This document shows positions 16,784 through 26,175 of a DNA stretch of 36,631 nucleotides, piece by piece; position 1 is the stretch's first letter, and each line of letters starts with the position of its first letter. The DNA is taken from assembly GCA_964652155.1 (NCBI GenBank), contig CAZZBK010000045.1, positions 1 to 36,631 of the forward strand, in the 5' to 3' direction. This DNA is from CAZZBK01 sp964652155 (GTDB lineage: Bacteria; Planctomycetota; Planctomycetia; Pirellulales; PNKZ01). Both the position numbers and the translations under genes were made by a program. The notes below the pieces were generated by a model. The model saw only the letters and a program-made list of their open reading frames with translations. It did no database searches and had not been told where the DNA came from.

Positions 16784-19700
16784 TTTCTTCAGCCTGCTTG
16801 CGTTCGCGCTGTGGGTCGCCTCGTCCCCAGTGCAGTCGGCCGAACCGAGCGCATGGCAATTCAATCGCGACATCCGCCCAATTCTCTCCGAGGCGTGTCT
16901 GCATTGTCACGGGCCGGACAAAAGCCACCGCGAGGGGGATCTGCGGCTGGATGTGCGCGACGATTTGCTGCGCAATCGTGACGGACATCAGGTGATCGTG
17001 CCCCAGAAGCCCGAGTTGAGCGAGCTGATCCGCCGCATTACATCGGCCGACGCCGACGAGCGGATGCCGCCACCCAAGGCCGAGCGTCAACTTACCAAGC
17101 AGCAGATCGAAACCTTGCGGCAGTGGGTGGCTCAAGGCGCGCCGTTCGAGTCGCACTGGGCTTTTGAGCCCGTCAAGGCACCCCCGTTGCCCGAGGTCAA
17201 AGATCAGGCCTGGGCCCGCGAACCGCTGGATCGCTTCGTGCTCGATCGGCTCGAGCGTGCCGGTCTCCAGCCCAATCCGGAAGCCGATCGGCTCACGCTC
17301 CTGCGTCGCGCGGCGCTCGACTTGACCGGGCTGCCACCCTCTCCCGCCGAGGTCGACGCGGCGCTGAGCGACACCTCGCCGCGCGCTTACGAGCGTTACG
17401 TCGACCGTCTCTTGGCGTCGGCGCATTTCGGCGAACGGATGGCGGTCCCCTGGCTCGATGCGGCCCGCTACGCCGACACCAACGGCTATCAGACCGACGG
17501 CCCGCGCTACATGTGGCGCTGGCGCGATTGGGTCATCGAGGCCTTCAATCGCAACCTGCCCTTCGATCAATTCACGATCGAGCAGTTGGCTGGCGATTTG
17601 CTGCCGCAGCCCACCCTCGAGCAGCTCATCGCGACCGGCTTCAATCGCAATCACCGGGCGAATGCCGAGGGGGGGATCATCGCCGAGGAGTTCCGCATCG
17701 AGTACGTCGTCGACCGTGTCGACACCACCGCGACGGTCTGGCTCGGGCTGACGATGGGCTGCGCGCGCTGTCACGATCACAAGTACGACCCGATCAGCCA
17801 GCGTGAGTACTACCAGTTGTTTGCCTTTTTCAACAACGTGCCCGAGTTGGGCAAAGTGATCCGCGACAACAATTCGCCGCCGATGGTGCAAGCTCCGACG
17901 GCCGAGATTCGTCAGCAGATGGAAAAACTCCAACGGAGCTTGCATGACTTGCAGCGACAGTCGAGCGCGGAGTTGCAAGCGTTCCTCGCCGGTCAATCGC
18001 GTTGGGAGTCGACACTCAGCGGCGTGAAAGACGAGTTCTGGTCGCCGCCGGCACAGCAGCTATTCCACGCGCCGCTCGATGGCCAAGCGAAGATCGTCGA
18101 TGGCCCGGGGGGCTTTGTGAGCGGTCGGATCGGCAAGGCCGTCCAGCTCGCTGACGGTGCGTGGGTCGATCTTGGCGATGTCGGCGACTTCAAGCATACG
18201 GAGCGCTTCAGCCTCGGCGCTTGGGTCTGGCTCGAATCGCCCGATGGCACCATCGTCTCGCGGATGGAAGACGACTTCAATCACAAAGGGTACGACCTGC
18301 ACGTCGAACACTCGAAATTGCAATTTGAGCTGAGCGGACGGCTGCTCGACGACGCAATTCGCATTGAGACGGTCGAGCCCTTGCCCATGCGGCGTTGGGT
18401 GCATGTGCTGGCCACCTACGATGGGCGTGAATTTGCGCGCGGCGTGACGTTGTACGTCGACGGGCTGCCGCAGCCGACGCGGGTCATTCTCGACACGCTC
18501 AGCAATGCCTCGAAGAATACGCAGCCGTTGCGCGTCGGCACGCGCGGCGAGGGCCCCAAGCTGCGAGGGCTCGTCGATGACGTGCGGCTTTTCAATCGTG
18601 ATCTGGACGCGGAGACGGTCGCGGCGATTGCCTGCGGCGACCCGATCTCGGCGGTGGCTACAATCGCGCCGTCACAGCGATCGCTACCGCAACGAAGCAA
18701 GTTGCAGGCCTATTACATTGCCCAGCATGCGCCCACGGCGCTGCACAAACTGCTACAAGCGACCGATGAGGCGCGCGAGCAAGTCCGCGCGTTCGATGCT
18801 AAAATTCCCACGGTCATGGTGATGCAAGAGATGAGCGAGCCGCGCAAGGCCCACGTGCTGCTGCGGGGCGAGTACGATAAGCTGGGCGAGCCGGTCACGG
18901 CCGACACCCCGGCGGCGCTCGGCAGCTTGCCGAAGGGGCCGCGGCACGATCGGCTCGAGTTGGCCCGTTGGCTCGTCGATCGCAACAACCCACTGACCGC
19001 GCGGGTGACGGTTAATCGGTTTTGGCAACAACTGTTTGGGCTCGGGTTGGTGAAAACGCCCGAGGACTTTGGCTCGCAAGGCGAACCGCCTTTGCATGTC
19101 GAGTTGCTCGATCACTTGGCCACGCAGTTCATGGAGCACGGCTGGGACGTGAAGCGGCTGCTGCGGTCGATCGTCACAAGCTCGACATATCGTCAGTCGT
19201 CGCAAGCCTCGGCCGAGCAGTTGGCCCGCGATCCGGATAATCGCCTGTTGGGTCGGGGTGCTCGGTTCCGCCTGTCGGCCGAGACGATCCGTGACCAGGC
19301 GCTCTGTGCGAGCGGGTTGCTCGACCGTCGCATCGGTGGGCCGAGTGTCAAACCGTATCAGCCCGAGGGGCTCTGGGAAGAAGTCGCGGCGACGATTGTC
19401 CCTTATGTGCAAGATCACGGGGCAGACTTGTATCGTCGCGGTATGTATACGTTCTGGAAGCGGACGGTCGCGCCGCCGTCGATGGTCGGATTCGACGCGG
19501 CGGGGCGCGAGGCGTGTGTCGTGCGGACGGCGCGGACCAACACGCCGTTGCAAGCGTTGAACTTGCTCAACGACGTGGCGTTCGTCGAGGCGACGCGCGT
19601 GCTCGCCCAACGCGCCATGCAAAGTTCGTCTGCGCTCGACGAACGGATCACGCGGATGTTTCGCGCGTTGCTCGTCAGGTCGCCGCGCGACGTCGAGCTG

Positions 19701-19886
19701 CGCGTCTTGCGTCGCTCGTTCGAGCGGCAACTCGCCCGCTACCGCGCCGAGCCCGACGCGGCCCAGCGTCTGCTGAGCTTTGGCGAGTCGCCGCGCGATG
19801 AGCGGCTCGACCGTGCCGAGCACGCGGCCTACACCGCCGTGGCTGGCGTGATTCTCAATCTCGACGAAGCGATTACGAGGGAATAA
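16767..19886 (+). CDS. PSCyt1-DUF1549-LamG-DUF1553 planctomycete cytochrome-like protein
   Basis: 1039 residues from ATG 16767. A signal peptide (1-25, ending VQSA) is followed by a PSCyt1 domain with CLHCH (44-48), DUF1549 with a second CxxCH (CARCHDHKYDP, 332-336), a LamG/concanavalin-like domain (about 432-625; DGAWVDLGDVGDF, FSLGAWVWLES, WVHVLATYDG, GLVDDVRLFNRDL), and DUF1553 (VNRFWQQLFGLGLVKTPEDFG, LRSIVTSSTYRQSS, NTPLQALNLLND). Covalent heme binding in the periplasm is expected; the reaction is unknown. The frame is open to 16560, but the extra 69 codons run through the palindromic element. The DUF1501 gene begins directly after its stop. Confidence 0.92.
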   Translation: MPRVPIFFSLLAFALWVASSPVQSAEPSAWQFNRDIRPILSEACLHCHGPDKSHREGDLRLDVRDDLLRNRDGHQVIVPQKPELSELIRRITSADADERMPPPKAERQLTKQQIETLRQWVAQGAPFESHWAFEPVKAPPLPEVKDQAWAREPLDRFVLDRLERAGLQPNPEADRLTLLRRAALDLTGLPPSPAEVDAALSDTSPRAYERYVDRLLASAHFGERMAVPWLDAARYADTNGYQTDGPRYMWRWRDWVIEAFNRNLPFDQFTIEQLAGDLLPQPTLEQLIATGFNRNHRANAEGGIIAEEFRIEYVVDRVDTTATVWLGLTMGCARCHDHKYDPISQREYYQLFAFFNNVPELGKVIRDNNSPPMVQAPTAEIRQQMEKLQRSLHDLQRQSSAELQAFLAGQSRWESTLSGVKDEFWSPPAQQLFHAPLDGQAKIVDGPGGFVSGRIGKAVQLADGAWVDLGDVGDFKHTERFSLGAWVWLESPDGTIVSRMEDDFNHKGYDLHVEHSKLQFELSGRLLDDAIRIETVEPLPMRRWVHVLATYDGREFARGVTLYVDGLPQPTRVILDTLSNASKNTQPLRVGTRGEGPKLRGLVDDVRLFNRDLDAETVAAIACGDPISAVATIAPSQRSLPQRSKLQAYYIAQHAPTALHKLLQATDEAREQVRAFDAKIPTVMVMQEMSEPRKAHVLLRGEYDKLGEPVTADTPAALGSLPKGPRHDRLELARWLVDRNNPLTARVTVNRFWQQLFGLGLVKTPEDFGSQGEPPLHVELLDHLATQFMEHGWDVKRLLRSIVTSSTYRQSSQASAEQLARDPDNRLLGRGARFRLSAETIRDQALCASGLLDRRIGGPSVKPYQPEGLWEEVAATIVPYVQDHGADLYRRGMYTFWKRTVAPPSMVGFDAAGREACVVRTARTNTPLQALNLLNDVAFVEATRVLAQRAMQSSSALDERITRMFRALLVRSPRDVELRVLRRSFERQLARYRAEPDAAQRLLSFGESPRDERLDRAEHAAYTAVAGVILNLDEAITRE

Positions 19887-21350
19887 ATGATGTTCGACGA
19901 AGCCACGTTCCGCCTCCAGCAGCGACGCCGTTTTCTTGCCCAAAGCGGCACGAGCCTGGGGAGCATGGCGCTCGCGTCGCTATTGGCCGAGGACGGTTAT
20001 GCGGCCGAACCGAGTGACGCCGCAGCGCACGGTGGCCTGCCGGGGTTGCCTCATTTTGCTCCCAAAGCCAAGCGGGTCATTTATCTGTTTCAGTCGGGCG
20101 CTCCGTCGCAACTGGAGTTGTTCGACCCCAAGCCTGGGTTGGAAAAATATCGCGGGACCGATTTGCCCGACTCGATCCGCCAGGGGCAGCGGCTCACGGG
20201 GATGACCTCGGCGCAGAAGTCGTTTCCGATCGCTCCCAGCAAGTTCAAATTTGCGCAGCATGGCGCCAACGGCACGTGGTTCAGCGAGCTGCTGCCGAAT
20301 TTGGCCGGAGTGGCCGACGAGATGTGCGTGGTCAAAAGCCTGCACACCGAGGCGATCAATCACGACCCGGCGATCACGTTCATCACGACCGGGCATCAAC
20401 TGGCGGGCCGGCCGAGTATTGGCGCTTGGGTTGGCTACGGTCTGGGGAGCGAGAACCATGACCTGCCGGCGTTCATCGCGATGGTGTCGCGCGGGACGGG
20501 TCGGCCAGCCGATCAACCGCTGTACGACCGCCTGTGGGGGAGCGGGTTTCTGCCCTCGCGGCATCAGGGTGTAAAGTTTCGCAGCGTCGGCGACCCCGTG
20601 CTGTATTTGTCGAACCCGCCTGGGGTCGATGCGACAGGGCGACGGCAGCAGCTCGACGACCTTGCGGAGCTGAATCGGCTCAAGCTCGACGCGCAGGGAG
20701 ATCCCGAGATCGGCACCCGCATTGCCCAATACGAGCTGGCGTATCGCATGCAGACCAGCGTGCCGGAATTGATCGACATTCGCAGTGAACCGCAGCACGT
20801 GCTCGACATGTACGGGCCCGAGGTGAGTCGGCCGGGCACCTTTGCGGCGAACTGCTTGCTGGCGCGGCGGCTCGCCGAGCGAGGCGTGCGATTTATTCAA
20901 CTATTCCACATGGGCTGGGATCAGCACACGCGACTGCCCGACCAAATTCCGCGGCAGTGCAACGACATCGATCGCCCGTGTGCCGGGCTGCTTCGCGACC
21001 TGCGGCAGCGTGGGTTGCTCGACGACACACTGGTGGTCTGGGGGGGCGAGTTCGGCCGGACCGTGTACTGTCAGGGGACACTCACGCCGACCGACTACGG
21101 TCGCGACCATCATCCGCGTTGTTACACGATCTGGATGGCTGGCGGCGGTATTCGTCGGGGCATCAGCCACGGTGCCACCGACGACTACAGTTACAACATC
21201 GCGGCCGACCCCGTACACGTGCATGATCTCAATGCGACGATCATGCACTGCCTCGGGGTCGACCACAAACGGCTAACGTTCAAGTTTCAGGGCCGCCACT
21301 TTCGGTTGACCGACGTTCATGGCGAGCTGGTGAAACCGATTCTGGCTTAG
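19887..21350 (+). CDS. DUF1501 family secreted protein, partner of the right DUF1549/DUF1553 gene
   Basis: 487 residues with a twin-arginine signal (QQRRRFLAQSGTSLGSMALASLL). Motifs are GAPSQLELFDPKPG, GEFGRT (Glu388) and GRDHHP (His408, His409). GAGGG at 19877-19881, inside the end of the upstream gene, is the ribosome binding site; the start ATG comes directly after that gene's TAA, with no spacer, so the two are surely co-transcribed. A second ATG (19890) is equally possible. This is the most tightly joined of the two PSCyt-DUF1501 pairs in the window. Confidence 0.92.
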   Translation: MMFDEATFRLQQRRRFLAQSGTSLGSMALASLLAEDGYAAEPSDAAAHGGLPGLPHFAPKAKRVIYLFQSGAPSQLELFDPKPGLEKYRGTDLPDSIRQGQRLTGMTSAQKSFPIAPSKFKFAQHGANGTWFSELLPNLAGVADEMCVVKSLHTEAINHDPAITFITTGHQLAGRPSIGAWVGYGLGSENHDLPAFIAMVSRGTGRPADQPLYDRLWGSGFLPSRHQGVKFRSVGDPVLYLSNPPGVDATGRRQQLDDLAELNRLKLDAQGDPEIGTRIAQYELAYRMQTSVPELIDIRSEPQHVLDMYGPEVSRPGTFAANCLLARRLAERGVRFIQLFHMGWDQHTRLPDQIPRQCNDIDRPCAGLLRDLRQRGLLDDTLVVWGGEFGRTVYCQGTLTPTDYGRDHHPRCYTIWMAGGGIRRGISHGATDDYSYNIAADPVHVHDLNATIMHCLGVDHKRLTFKFQGRHFRLTDVHGELVKPILA

Positions 21351-21380
21351 AGCGTCTAACTATTGATTCTCAGATAATGA

Positions 21381-21443
21381 ACTTAACAGGCCGAGCAATG
21401 CGAGGCCGGTATTTACGGACTCCCGCTGGTCGTCCTGTTAACT
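21381..21443. repeat. Inverted repeat after the DUF1501 gene
   Basis: ACTTAACAGG (21381-21390) and CCTGTTAACT (21434-21443) pair at 9 of 10 positions and enclose a GGCC-rich inner palindrome (21389-21407). It lies 30 bases after the DUF1501 stop and could end transcription or be a small interspersed element. Confidence 0.55.
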
Positions 21444-21477
21444 TGATTACCTGAACCTCAATCAATGGCAGCCGAGA

Positions 21478-21529
21478 GGGGGAGAGTCCCATTTCTCTCG
21501 GCGGCCCTCGAAAAATTGGGACAGTCCCC
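21478..21529. repeat. Imperfect palindromic element (GGGGA...TCCCC type)
   Basis: Left arm 21478-21500 and right arm 21509-21529 are imperfect inverted copies (GGGGGAGAGTCCCATTT and AATTGGGACAGTCCCC at the ends). It fits a REP-like element. It fills most of the gap between the DUF1501 gene and the convergent calpain gene and might act as a two-way transcription end. Confidence 0.6.
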
Positions 21530-21593
21530 AGCCATTTTGTTAGACGCGCTTAACCGTTCGAGGCCAGCGACGAACTCATTCACGTTGTCGTGT

Positions 21594-23108
21594 CTAGGCG
21601 CGATCCCAGTAGCTGTAGTTGGCCTTGAGCTGCGTCATGGTGAGTGTCACCAAGCCGGGGGCCGAGCCGTTGTTGATGCCCCAGGGGTTGAACAACGTGA
21701 CGGTTTGAGCTTTGCTGTCGACACTCGTCAAGACGTATTGATGATTGCCGACGACCGATTTCAAGCTGGGGGACGAGGTCGAGGCGAAGCCGACCATTTT
21801 GCCGGCCGCGAAGGCGTTGGCCACTGCGGCAAAGGTGATGGACGAGGTCGAGGCGGTGACCGAGGTCACGTTGGCGATTTGTTTCACGGCCTGGAAGAAG
21901 TACCCTCCCGCGACCGCCTGGTATGAGTTCACCCCATTGCCGGGCAGGCCTTGTCGCAGCCAGCCGGCCTCGTTGATCTGGCAGTAGGCTTTCTCGGCCA
22001 TCGCCACCCAGAGCACGTTGCTTGAGCTGCTCGCCGATTGTCCCATGTTGGCAAAGATCAATCGGCCATTCGAGACAGGCAGCATCGAATCGACGGTCAC
22101 GTAGTCGGCCTTGCCGTTGTTGTAGAATCGCACGGTGTAGGTGCCGTCGCCATTGACGGTGAACATGCTTTTGACGGCATTGGGATTTTTGAGGGCCGCT
22201 TCGGCCAGCGTGGCGACGAAGTAGCAATCGCCGACGGCACCTTGTTTCACATCGGTGTACACCGGACCATTGTTGGCAAACAATTTGCCCGAGGCGTTCG
22301 CATAGGCGAAGGTCGTGCTGCCGTACTTGGCCAACGGATGATCGGTTCCCAGGAACCATTTGCTGACGAGCTTATCGAGTTGCGTGGTGTTCGAGGCGCT
22401 GGTCAAGTTGCCCAGCGCGGTCCCCTGATAGCTCTTGTTCGCGGCGTTCCCCAGCACGACATCCTTGGTCAACACTTTGACGCTGTCGTTGGACCCAAAC
22501 AGGCTGTCGGTGGCGGCGATCTTGGCGAGGTCGGCAAATTCGCTGGCCGACATCGACTTGTCGGCGCTTACCTGACGAAAGATGCCCAGCATCTCGGTGC
22601 GATTGATCGCGCCATCGGAGCTGGCGGCGCGAGCCAGACCACGAATGGCGGCGTCTTGAATGTTGCGATCGAACCAATTGAGCGCCGTGCCGCCGACGGT
22701 CGTCACGCCGCTGGTCGAGACCGCCAGTGCGCCTGAGCCGCTGAGGTAGGTATAGCTGCCGTCGAGCAGCTTGACGTTGTCGAGCCCCGCGCCGGCGTTG
22801 ACCGTGATCGACTTGGCGAACTTCTGCCCGCTCGCCACCAACCCATTGAGGCTGACCGTGTCGGTGCCCGTGCCGCTGTTGACAACGACCGAGTTGATTC
22901 GCGATGTGAAGAAGCTGGAGTTGACGCCATCGATCGAGACCGTGCCGCCCGACTGGCGCAGCGAGATGGTGTCATTACCGCTGGTGCCGGTGATGGTCAG
23001 CACCCCCGCGCCGCTGAGGCTGGCCACCAGCCCGGCGAGCATCGAGCGATCTTCGAGTTTCTCGACATGAAAGCGGGCGCGGGTGGCGGGAATCTCTTTG
23101 GTTCGCAT
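21594..23108 (-). CDS. Secreted calpain-like cysteine protease (peptidase family C2)
   Basis: 504 residues from ATG 23108, which has GAGGG 5-6 bases upstream. The N-terminus carries a LEDRSML motif (18-24), a form of the short sorting-type motif seen at the start of large planctomycete surface proteins. Residues 27-130 hold RTX-like sequence (GTSGNDTI). The catalytic domain has all three family motifs: QGAVGDCYF (Cys295), VGNHQYVL (His456) and LFNPWG (Asn474). It is therefore probably active and outside the cytoplasm. A helical segment (about 165-200) resembles an EF-hand region but lacks a clear loop. The frame to 23441 has no start support. Confidence 0.88.
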   Translation of the reverse strand: MRTKEIPATRARFHVEKLEDRSMLAGLVASLSGAGVLTITGTSGNDTISLRQSGGTVSIDGVNSSFFTSRINSVVVNSGTGTDTVSLNGLVASGQKFAKSITVNAGAGLDNVKLLDGSYTYLSGSGALAVSTSGVTTVGGTALNWFDRNIQDAAIRGLARAASSDGAINRTEMLGIFRQVSADKSMSASEFADLAKIAATDSLFGSNDSVKVLTKDVVLGNAANKSYQGTALGNLTSASNTTQLDKLVSKWFLGTDHPLAKYGSTTFAYANASGKLFANNGPVYTDVKQGAVGDCYFVATLAEAALKNPNAVKSMFTVNGDGTYTVRFYNNGKADYVTVDSMLPVSNGRLIFANMGQSASSSSNVLWVAMAEKAYCQINEAGWLRQGLPGNGVNSYQAVAGGYFFQAVKQIANVTSVTASTSSITFAAVANAFAAGKMVGFASTSSPSLKSVVGNHQYVLTSVDSKAQTVTLFNPWGINNGSAPGLVTLTMTQLKANYSYWDRA

Positions 23109-23476
23109 GGTGTCCCTCGGGTGCAGTATTTCGGCGCGTATCGGGAGCGCAGACATTGCGCCCTGGAAAACGAAAAAAGCCCTGCGATTGACGAGTGTCG
23201 TGCCCTGGCGTCGAGCCGCACGACCGCGAAGTGATGCCAACAGAAACCGTAGGTCGGAAACGGCTTGGAGGCAAACGACTCGCAGGGAAAAGACTATTTT
23301 CTCGCGAAACCGGCGTTGGGGCCGCGCACCGTTGGGAGCAATCGTCACATGTGGAACGCCGCGGTCCGCCGTTCGTAACGGTCCTGTCGATTTGCCGTCT
23401 CTGCGTGTGTCGCTAGTCCTGCCTGACGCGCGCCGATACACTGTAAAAAATCTCCAAACGCCCCACCGTAGACACC
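23109..23476. other. Divergent intergenic region
   Basis: About 370 bases between the calpain-like gene and the GTPase gene, which point away from each other, so it should hold both promoters. I could not define either with confidence, and I saw no RNA gene or repeat. Confidence 0.4.
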
Positions 23477-24472
23477 ATGGCCGCCAATCTCACCCCTCAA
23501 TATCTCAAGGCTGAAGAGCAATACCGCCGCGCGGCCAGCAAGGAAGAAGAGCTCCGCTGGCTCGAAGTCATGCTGCGCGAGATGCCCAAGCACAAGGCGT
23601 CCGAAAAGCTGCAGATGGACTTGAAGACCAAGATCAGCCGCACGCGCAAGGAGATGGAGAGCGAGAAGAAGGCGGCAGCGGGCAAGACCGTCGGTGTCAA
23701 GATACCGCGCCAAGGGGCAGGCACGGTGATCCTGCTCGGCGGCCCCAACGCGGGCAAGAGCCAACTGCTCGCCTCGCTCACGCGCGCCACGCCCGAAGTG
23801 GCCGCCTACCCATTTACGACCCGCTCTCCGCTGCCGGGCATGATGCCCTGGGAGGACGTGATGGTGCAACTCATCGACACGCCGCCGATCACGCGCGACG
23901 TGTTCGAGCCGTACATGCAGGGACTCATTCGCGGTGCCGATGTGGCGCTGCTGATTGTCGATCTGGCGGACGACGACGGCATCGAGCATTTGCAGAATCT
24001 GCTCGCCGTGCTCGGCGAGACCAAGACCCGGCTGGGCAAGTCGAGCTACTTGGACGAAGAGGACGTCGGCCTGTCGTACACCCGCACGCTGGTCGTGCCG
24101 AACAAGATCGACGCTCCCGACGCGGCCGACCGCTTGGAGTTGCTGCATGAGCTCTGCCCGCTCGATTTTCCCGAGCATCGGATCTCGGCGCAAGAGGGCG
24201 AGGGCCTGAGCGAACTCAAGTGCGCGATCTTTCAAGCCCTTGACGTGATTCGGGTGTACACGAAGAATCCCAAGGCCAAGGAGGCCGACTTCGAGAGGCC
24301 CTTCACGGTCCGGCATGGGGGCACGGTGCTCGACGTGGCCGAGTTGGTGCACAAGGATTTGGCGGCCACGTTCAAGTTTGCCCGGGTCTGGGGGCACGGA
24401 GTCCACGACGGCACGCAGGTCAAAGGAGATCACGTGCTGCACGATCGCGATATTGTCGAGTTGCACGCATGA
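23477..24472 (+). CDS. DRG/Obg-type GTPase with C-terminal TGS domain
   Basis: 331 residues, cytoplasmic. A helical, charged N-terminus (1-75) is followed by a G domain: G1 GGPNAGKS (88-95), G3 DTPP (134-137), G4 NKID (209-212), G5 SAQ. A TGS domain occupies about 275-331 (FTVRHGGTVLDVAELVHKDL...DHVLHDRDIVEL). Such proteins bind ribosomes or RNA. The G3 motif has Pro where DxxG has Gly, which may alter the switch. The gene overlaps polX by four bases (ATGA, 24469-24472), so the two are coupled. The ribosome binding site is weak. Confidence 0.88.
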   Translation: MAANLTPQYLKAEEQYRRAASKEEELRWLEVMLREMPKHKASEKLQMDLKTKISRTRKEMESEKKAAAGKTVGVKIPRQGAGTVILLGGPNAGKSQLLASLTRATPEVAAYPFTTRSPLPGMMPWEDVMVQLIDTPPITRDVFEPYMQGLIRGADVALLIVDLADDDGIEHLQNLLAVLGETKTRLGKSSYLDEEDVGLSYTRTLVVPNKIDAPDAADRLELLHELCPLDFPEHRISAQEGEGLSELKCAIFQALDVIRVYTKNPKAKEADFERPFTVRHGGTVLDVAELVHKDLAATFKFARVWGHGVHDGTQVKGDHVLHDRDIVELHA

Positions 24473-26175
24473 CCAACGCTGAAATTGCCAATACGTTCGA
24501 CGAGGTTGCCGACCTGCTCGAGTTTACCGGCGCCAATGCGTTCCGCATTCGCGCTTACCGCAACGCCGCGCGGATGCTCCGCGATCTGAGCACGAGCGTC
24601 GCGGCGATGGTGCTCGAAGCGCGCGGGCAACTCACCGACTTGGACGGCATTGGCGACGATCTGGCCGACAAGATCACGACGCTCGTGAAGACCGGCAGCC
24701 TGCCGCAGTTGCAGGAGTTGCTGGGCAAGGTCCCGGCCTCGGCGCTGACGTTGTTGCGCGTGCCGGGCATTGGCCCCAAAAAGGCGGCCGCGCTGCTCAA
24801 GGAACTGAACATCTCGACGCTCGACGAGTTGCGCGCGGCTTGCGAACAGCAGCGGGTGCGCGCACTCAAGGGGTTTGGCGAGAAGACCGAGGAACACATC
24901 CTGGCGGGCATCGCCCTGGCGAGCGCGGCCGGCGAGCGGATGCTGTGGGCCGACGCCGACACGATCGTGCAAGACGTGCTCGCCCATCTGCGCGGGTGCA
25001 AGTCGATCGAGCAGATTGAGCCGGCGGGGAGCTACCGTCGCGGCAAGGACACCGTGGGCGACTTGGATTTTCTTGTCGTGGCCAACGATCCCACCGAGGT
25101 CATGGACCGGCTGGCCGAATATCCCAGCGTGGCCGAGGTGCTCGGTCGTGGCGAGACGAAAATGTCTGTCCGCTTGCAGAGCGGCGCGCAGGTCGACGTG
25201 CGGGTGGTGGGTGCCGAGAGTTATGGCGCGGCGCTGCAATACTTCACCGGGTCGAAAGAGCATAACGTGATTGTCCGTTCGCGGGCCAAGCAGCAAGGGC
25301 TCAAGATCAACGAATACGGCGTGTTTCGTGGCGAGGAACGGATCGCCGGCCAGTCGGAGCAAGCGGTGTACGAGGCCCTCGGCTGGCCCTGGTTTCCGCC
25401 TGAGCTGCGCGAGGCGCGGCAGGAATTTGCTTGGGCCGAAGCAGGCAAGCTCCCGAAGCTCATCGAGTTGGACGATTTGCAGGGGGACCTGCACATGCAC
25501 ACGACCGAGACCGACGGCAAGAACACGCTCGAAGAGATGGTCGAGGCGGCTCGCTCGCGCGGACTCAAGTACATCGCGATCACCGATCACTCGCAGCGCG
25601 TGACGATGGCCAACGGACTCGACGCCCCCCGCGTTCGCCAGCAGTGGCGAGCCATCGATCAACTCAACCGACACCTGCGCGGCTTTCATGTGCTCAAGGG
25701 GATCGAGGTCGACATCCTGGAGAAAGGGGGGCTCGACCTCGACGACGACGTGCTGTGCGAAGCCGACTGGGTCGTCGCCAGCGTGCACTACGGACAAAAT
25801 CAGCCGCGCGAACAAATCACCGCGCGGATCGTCGCGGCGCTGCGACATCCGAGCGTCTCGGCGATTGCGCATCCGACGGGTCGCTTGCTCAATCGGCGGC
25901 AGCCCTACGCGGTCGACCTCGAGCAGGTCATGAACGTGGCCCGCGAGGAAGGCAAGATCCTGGAGCTCAACAGCAACCCGCAGCGGCTCGACCTGGACGA
26001 CGTCGCCTGTGCCGCGGCGAAGGCACAGCGCGTGCCGATCGTGATCTCGTCCGACGCGCACAGCGTGCGCGGCTTTGACGTGCTGCGCTACGGAATTTTG
26101 CAAGCACGACGCGCGGGCCTGACCAAGCACGACGTCGTCAACACGCAGCCCTACGAGACGTTTATTCGCCACTAA
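24469..26175 (+). CDS. polX: Family X DNA polymerase/3'-5' exonuclease PolX
   Basis: 568 residues, the normal length of bacterial PolX. Helix-hairpin-helix segments lie at about 55-130 (LDGIGDDLADKI, RVPGIGPKKAAALL). The nucleotidyltransferase core has GS (187-188), catalytic Asp198 and Asp200 (GDLDFLV) and third Asp243 (QVDVRVV). A PHP domain starts at Asp340 (DLHMHTTETDG) and continues with AITDHS, GIEVDI, ASVHYG, AHPTGR, LNSNP and SSDAHS, so the metal-dependent 3'-5' exonuclease site looks complete. It fills gaps in base-excision repair. Expression is tied to the upstream GTPase gene by a four-base overlap. Confidence 0.95.
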   Translation: MTNAEIANTFDEVADLLEFTGANAFRIRAYRNAARMLRDLSTSVAAMVLEARGQLTDLDGIGDDLADKITTLVKTGSLPQLQELLGKVPASALTLLRVPGIGPKKAAALLKELNISTLDELRAACEQQRVRALKGFGEKTEEHILAGIALASAAGERMLWADADTIVQDVLAHLRGCKSIEQIEPAGSYRRGKDTVGDLDFLVVANDPTEVMDRLAEYPSVAEVLGRGETKMSVRLQSGAQVDVRVVGAESYGAALQYFTGSKEHNVIVRSRAKQQGLKINEYGVFRGEERIAGQSEQAVYEALGWPWFPPELREARQEFAWAEAGKLPKLIELDDLQGDLHMHTTETDGKNTLEEMVEAARSRGLKYIAITDHSQRVTMANGLDAPRVRQQWRAIDQLNRHLRGFHVLKGIEVDILEKGGLDLDDDVLCEADWVVASVHYGQNQPREQITARIVAALRHPSVSAIAHPTGRLLNRRQPYAVDLEQVMNVAREEGKILELNSNPQRLDLDDVACAAAKAQRVPIVISSDAHSVRGFDVLRYGILQARRAGLTKHDVVNTQPYETFIRH

